Assembly (NCBI RefSeq): GCF_000025005.1
Contig: NC_013526.1
Coordinates: 310,001 to 374,000, forward strand
From: Thermobaculum terrenum ATCC BAA-798
GTDB lineage: Bacteria > Chloroflexota > Chloroflexia > Thermobaculales > Thermobaculaceae
Reading direction: 5' to 3'
Length of the DNA stretch: 64,000 nucleotides
The notes beneath the pieces were generated by a model that worked only from the letters and a program-made list of their open reading frames with translations, had not been told where the DNA came from and did not search any database. Position 1 is the stretch's first letter; each line of letters begins with the position of its first letter. The translations under genes and the position numbers were made by a program. Positions 16,232 through 23,389 of the stretch are shown one piece after another.

Positions 16232-18044
16232 GAGCTAAGAGTTGTGAGTGATCGCCCTGTTCCACAACCGTACCATTTACAAGCACTACTATGTGATCTG
16301 CCATCCTAACAGTACTTAATCTATGACTTATGATAATTGCAGTATGGCCTTCGAACAGTTTGCGAAAGCGATCGAACAATTCTCTCTCGGCTTGTGCATC
16401 CAGGGCTGCGGTCGGTTCATCGAGGATCACTAGCTGGGCATCACGTACAAAAGCCCTAGCTAGCGCGATCTTCTGCCATTCCCCTCCCGATAGGTCAGTA
16501 TCACCTAACTCGCGCCCCAGGCGTGTGTATATCCATTTGGGGAGTTTTGCTGTTAGTTTATATGCATCAGCTTTCTGTAAGGCCAGCAGCAATCGATCTT
16601 GATCCTCCATCCTACTGATATCTGCGATAGCTACGTTTTCCTTGATGGTAAACTCATAGCGAACAAAGTCTTGGAATATAGCCGCTATCCTGCTTCTTAG
16701 ATCATCTAGATCGTAATCCTTTAGGTCCACCCCATCCAAGAGTATTCGACCCTCCTGTGGGTCGTAAAACCGCAGGAGCAGTTTGACTATCGTGGTCTTG
16801 CCCGCGCCATTTGGTCCCACTAGCGCCAGTACCTGGTCTGGTTCCCAAGTGAATGAGATGCCTTTCAAAACAGGACTGTTGTTGCCTGGATAGGTAAACC
16901 ATACGTCCTGGAACTCGATTCCCCTCTCGATGGTGTGGGGTACGCATCGATGGGTTTGCGCCTGCTGTAGATCCGCTGGCACGTCAAGGAGCTTGAACAA
17001 GCTTGGTAGAAAGATGACGGACTTTGGTATCTGGCCCAAGATCGCGCTCAATTCCAGTAGTCTGGATTGCATCAACATAGCTGCACCACCGTACAACACC
17101 AAGTCTCCTACTGGGGACAGGTTTTGAGCCAAATTCCATATAAGGTACATATATACCCCGGCAATGCCCGCGGCTGAAACGGCTGAGGCTAGGGACAGCC
17201 TTAGAGAGAGCCCCCTGCGTATTTTGTCTAGCTGTCCTAGTGTGTGCTCAAAGCTGCTGGCGTATCTGAACTGAAAGTAAGGCCAAAGCCAATATGAACG
17301 AACGTCCTTTGCCGCCTCTGGAGTTAGTTGAGTTCTCTTCCAGTAACCAAGCTTGCGGGATTCTGATGTCTGTGTATACAGATGTCTAGTGGTGCTAGTG
17401 CCATATCTCCACTGAGCTAGCATTTGGGGCAGTGCAGTTGCTAACACCAGCAAAAGTGCCAGAGGGTGGAGATGCGCCAGTGTTGCAGCCAGCCCTATCA
17501 TGGTACACAGGTTGACGAAGACGCCAGTGCTCACCGTTAGTATCTCCAGGCCGCTCTGAGGAGCGTACCTACGAACACGCTCCCAGTCGTCGGCTATCTG
17601 TGGGTCCTCGAAATGCGAGAGTCCAGGCCATTTGCTGGTAGCCAGTAACAGTTTTCTGTTGACCTGACCGGTAACGCGATCTGCCAGTATGCTCCTCAGG
17701 GTATCATTCAGTGGCACTAGAACCTGACCTAAGGTAATTATCAAGACTGCTATCAGTATGAGGTATCTCAGGCTGGGTGACCAAAAATGACTACTTGAGT
17801 GGTGGCCGGATAAGTTAGTGACTATCCTGTCGATAACCAGCTTGGAGGCTACTAGCTCGGCCGTTGGTAGGATGGCTTGTAGAATGCTCGTCAACAATAT
17901 ACCTACTGTTAGGCTTGGGTTGGTGCGCCAAACCAGCCCAATAGCCCGGCTACACAGCCATAAGAAGTTGCGAGTACTTTTGACTAAAGAGCTCTTTGAG
18001 TGCATAGCTTCCCTCAGCAGATGACTGCGGGTTACTGTTCTCAC
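16179..18044 (-). CDS. ABC exporter, fused membrane and ATPase domains (RiPP cluster)
   Basis: 621 aa. A six-span membrane domain (about 45-345) precedes an ATPase domain (about 375-615) with Walker A GPNGAGKT, Q-loop IFQDFVRYEFTIKENV, signature LSGGEWQKIALARA, Walker B LVILDEPTAALD and H-loop IISHRLSTV. There is no N-terminal C39 peptidase, so it does not cleave a leader. It starts with GTG overlapping the methyltransferase stop (GTGA). Full length and without visible lesions, unlike two of its neighbours. It would export the modified peptide. Confidence 0.87.
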   Translation of the reverse strand: MRTVTRSHLLREAMHSKSSLVKSTRNFLWLCSRAIGLVWRTNPSLTVGILLTSILQAILPTAELVASKLVIDRIVTNLSGHHSSSHFWSPSLRYLILIAVLIITLGQVLVPLNDTLRSILADRVTGQVNRKLLLATSKWPGLSHFEDPQIADDWERVRRYAPQSGLEILTVSTGVFVNLCTMIGLAATLAHLHPLALLLVLATALPQMLAQWRYGTSTTRHLYTQTSESRKLGYWKRTQLTPEAAKDVRSYWLWPYFQFRYASSFEHTLGQLDKIRRGLSLRLSLASAVSAAGIAGVYMYLIWNLAQNLSPVGDLVLYGGAAMLMQSRLLELSAILGQIPKSVIFLPSLFKLLDVPADLQQAQTHRCVPHTIERGIEFQDVWFTYPGNNSPVLKGISFTWEPDQVLALVGPNGAGKTTIVKLLLRFYDPQEGRILLDGVDLKDYDLDDLRSRIAAIFQDFVRYEFTIKENVAIADISRMEDQDRLLLALQKADAYKLTAKLPKWIYTRLGRELGDTDLSGGEWQKIALARAFVRDAQLVILDEPTAALDAQAERELFDRFRKLFEGHTAIIISHRLSTVRMADHIVVLVNGTVVEQGDHSQLLALGGYYAEMFKMQAKWYR

Positions 18045-18928
18045 TTGATAGCGGTGAGGTAAATACCTCCACCACGTATCTTTCCTTGCCCACTCTCGAC
18101 TAAGGGCAAAAAGTGAGCTGTAAGCTGTTGAATCTCAGATTCGGTCAGGGCAACCTGCATAGCCTCTAGTATACTGGGGACCTTCGGATTCTGTGCACGT
18201 CTTATATAGGTATCCCAACTAATCGGTCTAGCCTGTGATATGCTCACATGCAGGTCGGCATAGATCTCTTCAAAGCCGACTGCAAGAGCGTGAGAGATCA
18301 GCTCGCGCTCATCGATCTCTAAGACCTGCACAAGTGGGTTGCTTAGCTGATCGTAAGCAGCCCTTACCTTACTTACCAAGTGACTTACATTTCCTACCTC
18401 ATACTCATCGAAGGGCTGCCTTCCTTCCATGAATCCTAGACGACTTACCGGCTCGAACAAAGATAAACGTGCCCCTGGCTTAAGTACCCTGTGAATTTCC
18501 TCAAATACATTCACTCTATTGGTGACAAAGATCAATACAGCTCGGATCACAACTGCATCTATAGAGTCGCTCTCTATCTCGGTCAGTTTTGTTGCCGAGG
18601 CTTGTATGAAACGGCATCTATCGATTACCTGTTCTTGAGTCGCCTTTTGTCTACAATAGTCTAATAACGCTTTTGAAGTGTCATTAAAGATTACTATCCC
18701 CTGTTTGCCAACTCTTTCAAGAGCTCCGAAGGCTAGAAGGCCGGTGCCAGTACCTATGTCTAAGACGGTATCTCCAGGGGCAATAAAGGCATTGGCAAGC
18801 ACTTGCTCTCGTACTTGATTAGGTGAACTCTCAATCTTGACGAATTCATCAAGGTCGTTACCATATCTTCTGCAAAGTAACCACTCTGCAAAAGGATCAG
18901 AATAAGATTTTGTCGTTGACATTGCCAC
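18041..18928 (-). CDS. SAM-dependent methyltransferase of the RiPP cluster
   Basis: 295 aa. Motif I VLDIGTGTGLLAFG (about 54-67), FNDTSKALLDYC, and IDAVVIRAVLIFVTN define a class I fold; the C-terminal half has family-specific sequence (FEPVSRLGFMEGRQPFDEYEVGN). Peptide-modifying methyltransferases often accompany ATP-grasp peptide ligases; whether this one acts on the peptide's carboxylates, a side chain or a sugar is unknown. The GTG at 18926-18928 has GAGG 5 bases upstream; ATG at 18922 is a close alternative. It is 19 bases past the ATP-grasp stop and overlaps the exporter start, so one operon. Confidence 0.82.
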   Translation of the reverse strand: MAMSTTKSYSDPFAEWLLCRRYGNDLDEFVKIESSPNQVREQVLANAFIAPGDTVLDIGTGTGLLAFGALERVGKQGIVIFNDTSKALLDYCRQKATQEQVIDRCRFIQASATKLTEIESDSIDAVVIRAVLIFVTNRVNVFEEIHRVLKPGARLSLFEPVSRLGFMEGRQPFDEYEVGNVSHLVSKVRAAYDQLSNPLVQVLEIDERELISHALAVGFEEIYADLHVSISQARPISWDTYIRRAQNPKVPSILEAMQVALTESEIQQLTAHFLPLVESGQGKIRGGGIYLTAIK

Positions 18929-18947
18929 AGATACCTCAGGAGCGAAT

Positions 18948-19907
18948 TTAATAACTACGGGGTGTGGCCGTGGCTGCCAAGGCTCTGGCTATGGATCTAG
19001 CGATCGGCAACCCTGTGTGCTCCTGTAGCCATCCCCAAGCTCCCATGGGATTCACCTCCAGGAAGACGTACGTACCATCAGTTCGAACTAGCAGTCTTGG
19101 CTCCATAATTTAGCCCTAATATCAACGTAAATTGCTTTATTGTATTGGCTATGATACTGGCACCTGGTGGACTTGATACTTCGCCAATCTCTTGTTTGTG
19201 TAGAATAACCTAACTTATCCCCAGGAGAGTGTATCTCGATTCCATAAATCTGCATATAGCTGTGGCACATATTCTTGAAACATGGTGCTGCATGGCACGC
19301 AAGAGTCGAGATTTTGCAGATCCTCCTTGCTGACTAGAGTAGTGTAAGGTGCCCTGAGCATCACACCAGGGCGAGGGTTCGAATCAATATGAAAGCTCTT
19401 ACATACTACCTGTCCACCGAAATGCCGATAAAACTCTTTGAGCTCATAAGGGTTGTTCGATATTATAGTCGCCGGTATAGTTAGGCCTACTGAAGAGGCA
19501 ATATGAAGTTGATAAGGCTTATAGCTAGCTCTTAGTCCAGCATCTGGGTGATTCATCCATACGATAGGCTCTATAGACCTGAGTATTCCTCCCACGCATT
19601 CTGCACATTCAGCCTTTGCGTATCGTATGACATCTTTGTGAAGCTTGTCTCCGAAGTTGAAGTCACTTACATGACCATTCCAAATACCTGTGACCGTACC
19701 TAAGTCTATTTGCCTGCCTGCGTATGTTAGCAGGACACTCCATGTCCTGCTAGAAGTAATGTGGCAGTCTATCTTGCTTTCCAGGGGAAAGGCAGATAAG
19801 TCATAAACAAAGTGATCAACACCGAGGGCATCGAGCTCAGATGCCACCCAATGCATAGCTGCGTCTGCAGACTGTGTCAACAGCATTACGAGAGCAGAGA
19901 GGCTCAT
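18948..19907 (-). pseudogene. MvdD/TgmB-like ATP-grasp peptide ligase, three frameshifts
   Basis: The 960-base span would encode about 319 aa, the family length. Frame 1 (19907 to about 19265) gives the N-terminal and central domains (ASELDALGVDHFVYDLSAFP, WMNHPDAGLRASYKPYQL, FQEYVPQLYADL). The next frame gives YGIEIHSPGDKLGYSTQTRDWRS (about 19260-19160). A third gives ANTIKQFTLILGLNYGA (about 19150-19097). The first frame then returns with LLVRTDGTYVFLEVNP and GAWGWLQEHTGLPIARSIARALA, the Mg-ATP site and C-terminus, to TAA at 18948-18950. Each shift skips one base, so all three are in the same sense. Such ligases form ester or amide crosslinks between Ser/Thr/Lys and Asp/Glu. As written it cannot make a full enzyme. 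Confidence 0.82.
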
Positions 19908-19939
19908 TTAAGATAACTTTGCACCTCCTTGTGGTTGGT

Positions 19940-19970
19940 ATCAGGGTTGCTACTACAGAGCAACCCTGAT
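19940..19970 (-). other. Strong hairpin between precursor and ligase genes
   Basis: ATCAGGGTTGCT and AGCAACCCTGAT form a perfect 12-bp stem with a 7-base loop, 19 bases past the precursor stop codon. There is no U tract. In RiPP operons such a hairpin often stabilises the abundant precursor mRNA or lowers read-through to the enzymes. Confidence 0.65.
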
Positions 19971-19989
19971 CATGTCATATATCTGTGCT

Positions 19990-20301
19990 CTAAGAGTCCT
20001 CATAGCTTTCCTTGTCTTTCTTTGTATCGTCGCCCCATCCTCCAGTCCAGGTGCCACTAATGCTGGCATAGGGGTTGGCCGCAACATAGGAGTCTTGATC
20101 CACTGTGGGAAGAGTTAGCGTAAATGGTAGAGCGGACTTATCTACGGCCTCCAAGTCTACCACCTCTATCTCTCCCTGCGTTAGTATCTGCCATGACAGG
20201 TCTCTTGGAAGTCCAGATAAAACCAGACGTACATGCTCCTTATCTTCTGTCATCAAAGCATCTAGTAAAACCTCGAGCTTTTGGTCTTGCTTGCCAAACA
20301 T
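19990..20301 (-). CDS. Candidate graspetide-type RiPP precursor peptide
   Basis: 103 aa. Residues about 1-50 look like a helical leader (MFGKQDQKLEVLLDALMTED...). A motif ALPFTLTLP (about 57-65) recalls the hydrophobic PFF-type recognition segment of ATP-grasp precursors. The last 22 residues, GGWGDDTKKDKESYEDS at the end, are packed with Asp/Glu next to Thr, Ser and Lys, the donor and acceptor set needed for omega-ester or omega-amide crosslinks. AAAGGAGG lies upstream of the ATG. It is first in the operon and followed by a strong hairpin. I know no close family, so 'precursor' is inferred from position, size and core composition. Confidence 0.65.
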   Translation of the reverse strand: MFGKQDQKLEVLLDALMTEDKEHVRLVLSGLPRDLSWQILTQGEIEVVDLEAVDKSALPFTLTLPTVDQDSYVAANPYASISGTWTGGWGDDTKKDKESYEDS

Positions 20302-20352
20302 GGTGTTTACATCCTCCTTTATACTTTTATAGGTGTGTTGTAAACAGTACCT

Positions 20353-20397
20353 ATTAAGTTAAGATAGTATTATTAAGAGTATTAAGATAATATTAAG
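20353..20397 (-). promoter_or_regulatory. Four CTTAAT direct repeats upstream of the RiPP operon
   Basis: CTTAAT (minus strand) occurs at 20353-20358, 20372-20377, 20381-20386 and 20392-20397, spaced 19, 9 and 11 bases, close to one or two helical turns. Such arrays are typical of OmpR/PhoB-type or SARP-type activators binding in tandem. They lie 52-96 bases upstream of the precursor start, where an activator would sit. Confidence 0.45.
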
Positions 20398-20552
20398 TCG
20401 TGGCGTGTAAGGCCCTTATTGATCAAAGACCCTCAAAGAACTTAAATCCCAGATGTAGGCTAAGCTGTAGGATGTGCTCAAAAGCAGATTGATAAATATA
20501 CCCTCTCAGCATGCTGCCCATGACCCCCAGGTGCAGGACTGATTTGCCCGTC

Positions 20553-20561
20553 TGGTAGAAT
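20553..20561 (+). promoter_or_regulatory. Extended -10 promoter candidate for the selenoprotein gene
   Basis: TGGTAGAAT fits TGn-TATAAT, with TAGAAT at 20556-20561. Start of transcription near 20568 would leave a leader of about 31 nt containing the GGAGGG ribosome site. Confidence 0.4.
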
Positions 20562-20598
20562 AATTTGGCCGAACCCAAATATATCGCTGGAGGGAAGC

Positions 20599-20871
20599 AT
20601 GCACGAGAAGTTGCCGTTCAGGATCGAGTACTGCACCTCTTGAGGGTACCTCAAGCGAGCCGCCGGTCTGGCGGAGCAGGTGCTGCACGACTTCCACCCG
20701 GGCATCAAGGAGCTGGTGCTGGTGCCGTCCTCGGGTGGGGTGTTTGAGGTGAGCCTCGGCGACGAGCTGCTGTTCTCAAAGAGGCAGGAGGGGAGGTTCC
20801 CGGAGCCCGAGGAGATACTGCGGGTGCTGGAGACCCGAGGCGTCAAGAAGGTGCCCCCGAAGCAGGAGTGA
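20599..20871 (+). CDS. SelW/Rdx-family selenoprotein with in-frame UGA
   Basis: 90 aa if TGA at 20641-20643 is read as selenocysteine. The frame gives MHEKLPFRIEYCTS-U-GYLKRAAGLAEQVL, then KELVLVPSSGGVFEVSLGDELLFSKRQEGRFPEPEEIL and TGA at 20869-20871. The Rdx (SelT/SelW/SelH) thioredoxin-like fold has a CxxC or CxxU redox motif after the first strand; here it is C12-T-S-U15, with Sec exactly where the catalytic residue belongs, and GGVFEV and FPEPEE are standard family motifs. Translation as stop would leave 14 residues. GGAGGG lies 4 bases before the ATG. A hairpin with GGUCU loop follows the UGA at the right distance. Selenocysteine insertion genes are not in this window. Confidence 0.87.
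20655..20677 (+). promoter_or_regulatory. bSECIS-like hairpin (selenocysteine insertion element)
   Basis: CCGCC (20660-20664) and GGCGG (20670-20674) close a five-base loop GGUCU (20665-20669), with GC/GC pairing below across a small internal loop. The loop starts 22 bases after the UGA, within the known spacing. GGUCU is the apical sequence of the Escherichia coli fdhF SECIS as I remember it, recognised by SelB. Confidence 0.75.
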
Positions 20872-20990
20872 TCGTGGCAGCAGGGCAACGCCCCGCTCCC
20901 ACAGTCCCCCTTGACCTTGGTCTCGGGCCAAGCTTGGCCCGTAGCCCCCAGAGGCGCCACATCTTTGATTGACATAACTATAGAAAGGTG

Positions 20991-21012
20991 TGAGGGCTGG
21001 GAGCAGCCCTCA
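20991..21012 (+). other. Hairpin just upstream of the kinase ribosome site
   Basis: TGAGGGCTG and CAGCCCTCA form a perfect 9-bp stem with loop GGAG, ending 2 bases before the GAGGAGGT ribosome site of the following gene. There is no U tract. It could be a 5' mRNA structure or a site limiting transcription from upstream. Confidence 0.5.
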
Positions 21013-21025
21013 TGAGGAGGTGAGC

Positions 21026-21928
21026 ATGTCCTTGGTGCCGGATAGCCTTGTGAGGGTCATGCAGGACCTGCACGGCGACGCGGGCAGGCAGTGGGTCGAG
21101 AGCTTGCCGGCGATCCTGTGGGAGCTGTCGAGTCGCTGGGGGGTGGAGGTTGGCGCTCCCTTCCCCGAGCTATCGTATAACTTCGTCTGCGAGGCCGTGC
21201 TGCCCGATGGACAGCCCGCGGTGATAAAGCTGGGGCACCCACGCGACGAGGCCTTCTGGCACGAAGCCGAGGCGCTGCGGGCCTTCGACGGCCGGGGGGT
21301 GGTGCGGCTGCTGGCGGAGGCCAGGGATCTGACGGCGATGCTGATCGAGAGGGCGCTTCCCGGAGCAAGCCTGCTCAGCCTGGGGGATGACGAGGCCATG
21401 ACCGAGGTAGCCGCCCGGCTCCTGCGGGACCTGCATGTGCCTCCTCCGGATGCCCACCGCTTCCCCACCCTTGCCGATTGGGGGCAGGGCATGCGCAGGC
21501 TGAGGGAGCGCTACGGAGGGTCCAGCGGGCCCTTCCCTCCCCGGCTCTTGGAGGCAGCGGAGGCTTGTTGGCGGGAGCTGCTCGCGTCACAAGTAAGGCC
21601 GATGCTGCTCCATGGCGATTGCCATCACTACAACATCCTGTCCACGGAGGGGGGCTGGGTGATCATAGATCCCAAGGGGGTGGTGGGCGATCCCGCGTAC
21701 GAGGTGGCGCCCTTCATGCTCAACCCCGCAGACGTGGCGCGCAGCCCCAGGAGGGTGTTCGAGCGCAGGCTGGATATCATCTGCGACCTGACGGATCTGG
21801 ACAGGCAGAGGATCGTCCGCTGGACGGTGGCCCACAGCATCCTCTCGGCGTGGTGGGGGGTGGAGGACCACGGCGAACCCTGGACGGATGCGCTGGCAGT
21901 GGGCGAGATCTTCTGCTCGATGCTCTAG
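21026..21928 (+). CDS. Aminoglycoside/streptomycin 6-kinase-like phosphotransferase
   Basis: 300 aa. The APH(6)-like layout is visible: ATP-binding Lys in QPAVIKLGHP (about 67), catalytic HGDCHHYNIL (about 193-202) and the metal-binding Asp in WVIIDPKGVVGDPAYEVAPFM, close to the streptomycin 6-kinase IDPKGxxGDPAyD signature. Such enzymes inactivate streptomycin-type aminoglycosides, but environmental homologues often act on other small molecules, so resistance is not established. The ATG at 21026 is chosen for its GAGGAGGT site. It converges with the GT2 gene. Confidence 0.82.
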   Translation: MSLVPDSLVRVMQDLHGDAGRQWVESLPAILWELSSRWGVEVGAPFPELSYNFVCEAVLPDGQPAVIKLGHPRDEAFWHEAEALRAFDGRGVVRLLAEARDLTAMLIERALPGASLLSLGDDEAMTEVAARLLRDLHVPPPDAHRFPTLADWGQGMRRLRERYGGSSGPFPPRLLEAAEACWRELLASQVRPMLLHGDCHHYNILSTEGGWVIIDPKGVVGDPAYEVAPFMLNPADVARSPRRVFERRLDIICDLTDLDRQRIVRWTVAHSILSAWWGVEDHGEPWTDALAVGEIFCSML

Positions 21929-21976
21929 GCCTGAGAGGTACCCTGGGGATCGGCGAGGAGATGCCCGCGGGCTGCC

Positions 21977-23389
21977 TCAACGCTTCTGGGCCGTGGAGAA
22001 GCCCCTACGCTCCATCGCGCCCCAGGAGGTGTCCTTGCGCAGGTAGGAGACTATGGCCCAAGCCCTCCACCAGGTGGTGAGCTGCCGGTAGCCGAAGTTC
22101 TCGAGCACCCCGCACAGGATCAGCTTGCCCAGGTCTCGCCAGCCGGCGTAGCGCCTGAACCTGAACTCCTCCAGCAGCACGGCGGCCGTGGACATGAGCA
22201 CCCCCAGCCCCACCGCGGCCCCGAAGAAGGCCAGGGCGAACGGCGCGTTCACCACCCCCAGGACGAGCCCCAGCACGAGGGCCATGTACCCGAGCAGCTC
22301 CACCACGGGCCCCAGCATCTCGAACAGGAAGTAGTAGGGCATGGCCAGCATCCCCACGAGGCCATAGGTGGGGTTGAGCAGCATCTGCCTGTGCCGCAGG
22401 AGGGTGTCGATCAGCCCTCGGTGCCAGCGATCGCGCTGGCGGCGGAGCACCCGCAGGGTGGCAGGCACCTCCGTCCAGGCCACGGGGTCGGGCACGAAGG
22501 CGATGTGGTAGTCCCGGTGGCGCTCGCGCAGCAGCCTGTGCATGCGGGTGACCACCTCCATGTCCTCCCCCACGGTGGAGGTCTCGTAGCCCCCGACGGC
22601 GATGACGTCCTCTCGCCGGAACATGCCGAACGCGCCCGATATGATCAGCAGGCAGTTGAGGCGGCTCCATGCGGTCCGAGCGGCCAGGAAGGCCCGCAGG
22701 TACTCCACCACCTGGAAGCTCGGCAACCACTCCCGGGGAGCCCTCACCTCCGTCACCCTCCCGGCCTCGATCTTGCAGCCGTTGGCTACCCGGACTATGC
22801 CCCCCACTGCCACCACCTTGCTGGACTCGATCATCGGGCGAGCCACCCTCAGCAGGGCGTCCTCCTCCAGGATGATGTCCGCGTCGATGCAGCACACCAG
22901 GGGGTAGCTGGCGGCGCAGATGCCGGCGTTGAGCGAGTCCGCCTTGCCTCCGTTCTCCTTGTCTATCACCAGCAGGTTGGGGAAGCGTGAGGAGGCGTAC
23001 ACCGCCCTGATGGGCGCCGTCCTCAGCCTGAGCCTGATCGGCTGGTCTGACTCCCAGAGGTCGAACTCCCGCTTGAGCACCTCCAGCGTGGCGTCGCGCG
23101 AGCCGTCGTTGACGACCACCACCTGGTGCTGGGGGTAGTGGAGGGCCAGGAAGGACCGCACGCTGTCGGCGATGGTGGCCTCCTCGTTGTACGCGGGCAC
23201 GATGAGCGACACGGGCGGGGCATAGGCCGAGGTGAACAGCTCGGACAGGCCGCTAAATATCTCCCGGCGGGAGTAGTCGACGATCTCCACAAACGAGATC
23301 AGGTAGAGCACCAGGTAGGTGCCGTTGAGCGCCAGGAAGTAGCAGAGCACGAAGGCGTTGACCGCGAAGATGAACTCGGCGATGGTCAT
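21977..23389 (-). CDS. Processive family 2 glycosyltransferase (cellulose/hyaluronan synthase-like)
   Basis: 470 aa. The N-terminal span (about 10-32) precedes the GT2 domain: IVPAYNEEATI and VVVNDGSRD (UDP site), DAD at 169-171 (metal site), GED at 274-276 (base) and QRDRW at 318-322, the Q(Q/R)xRW hallmark of processive synthases. Three C-terminal spans (about 340-415) follow. It would polymerise an extracellular polysaccharide at the inner membrane. Its start overlaps the stop of the HEAT-repeat gene by 4 bases (ATGA) and has GGAGGAGAG upstream, so the two are translationally coupled. Signalling genes with a diguanylate cyclase lie next door. Confidence 0.88.
   Translation of the reverse strand: MTIAEFIFAVNAFVLCYFLALNGTYLVLYLISFVEIVDYSRREIFSGLSELFTSAYAPPVSLIVPAYNEEATIADSVRSFLALHYPQHQVVVVNDGSRDATLEVLKREFDLWESDQPIRLRLRTAPIRAVYASSRFPNLLVIDKENGGKADSLNAGICAASYPLVCCIDADIILEEDALLRVARPMIESSKVVAVGGIVRVANGCKIEAGRVTEVRAPREWLPSFQVVEYLRAFLAARTAWSRLNCLLIISGAFGMFRREDVIAVGGYETSTVGEDMEVVTRMHRLLRERHRDYHIAFVPDPVAWTEVPATLRVLRRQRDRWHRGLIDTLLRHRQMLLNPTYGLVGMLAMPYYFLFEMLGPVVELLGYMALVLGLVLGVVNAPFALAFFGAAVGLGVLMSTAAVLLEEFRFRRYAGWRDLGKLILCGVLENFGYRQLTTWWRAWAIVSYLRKDTSWGAMERRGFSTAQKR

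Larger units (their letters stand above)
20302..20598. other. Divergent intergenic region between RiPP operon and selW-like gene
   Basis: Nearly 300 bases without a gene, clearly A+T-rich in its left half. It holds four CTTAAT repeats (20353-20397), the presumed promoter of the leftward RiPP operon (TATAAA-like elements at about 20315-20335 near its ribosome site) and an extended -10 for the rightward selenoprotein gene (20553-20561). Confidence 0.5.

Noticed and set aside
18041-18928. Protein L-isoaspartyl methyltransferase (as in aspartimide-forming graspetides)
   Set aside because: The motifs do not show the PIMT-specific sequence; only a general class I fold can be supported.
19088-19270. 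Independent small gene within the ATP-grasp region
   Set aside because: Its product matches the missing central segment of the ligase, so it is a frame-shifted part of that gene.
20680-20871. A short gene starting at GTG 20680 instead of the selenoprotein start
   Set aside because: It would lack the first strand and redox motif of the fold; the upstream ATG has a ribosome site and the family N-terminus in the same frame.
20478-20975. Minus-strand frame of about 165 codons over the selenoprotein gene
   Set aside because: No family features; the plus-strand Rdx frame is recognisable on both sides of the UGA.
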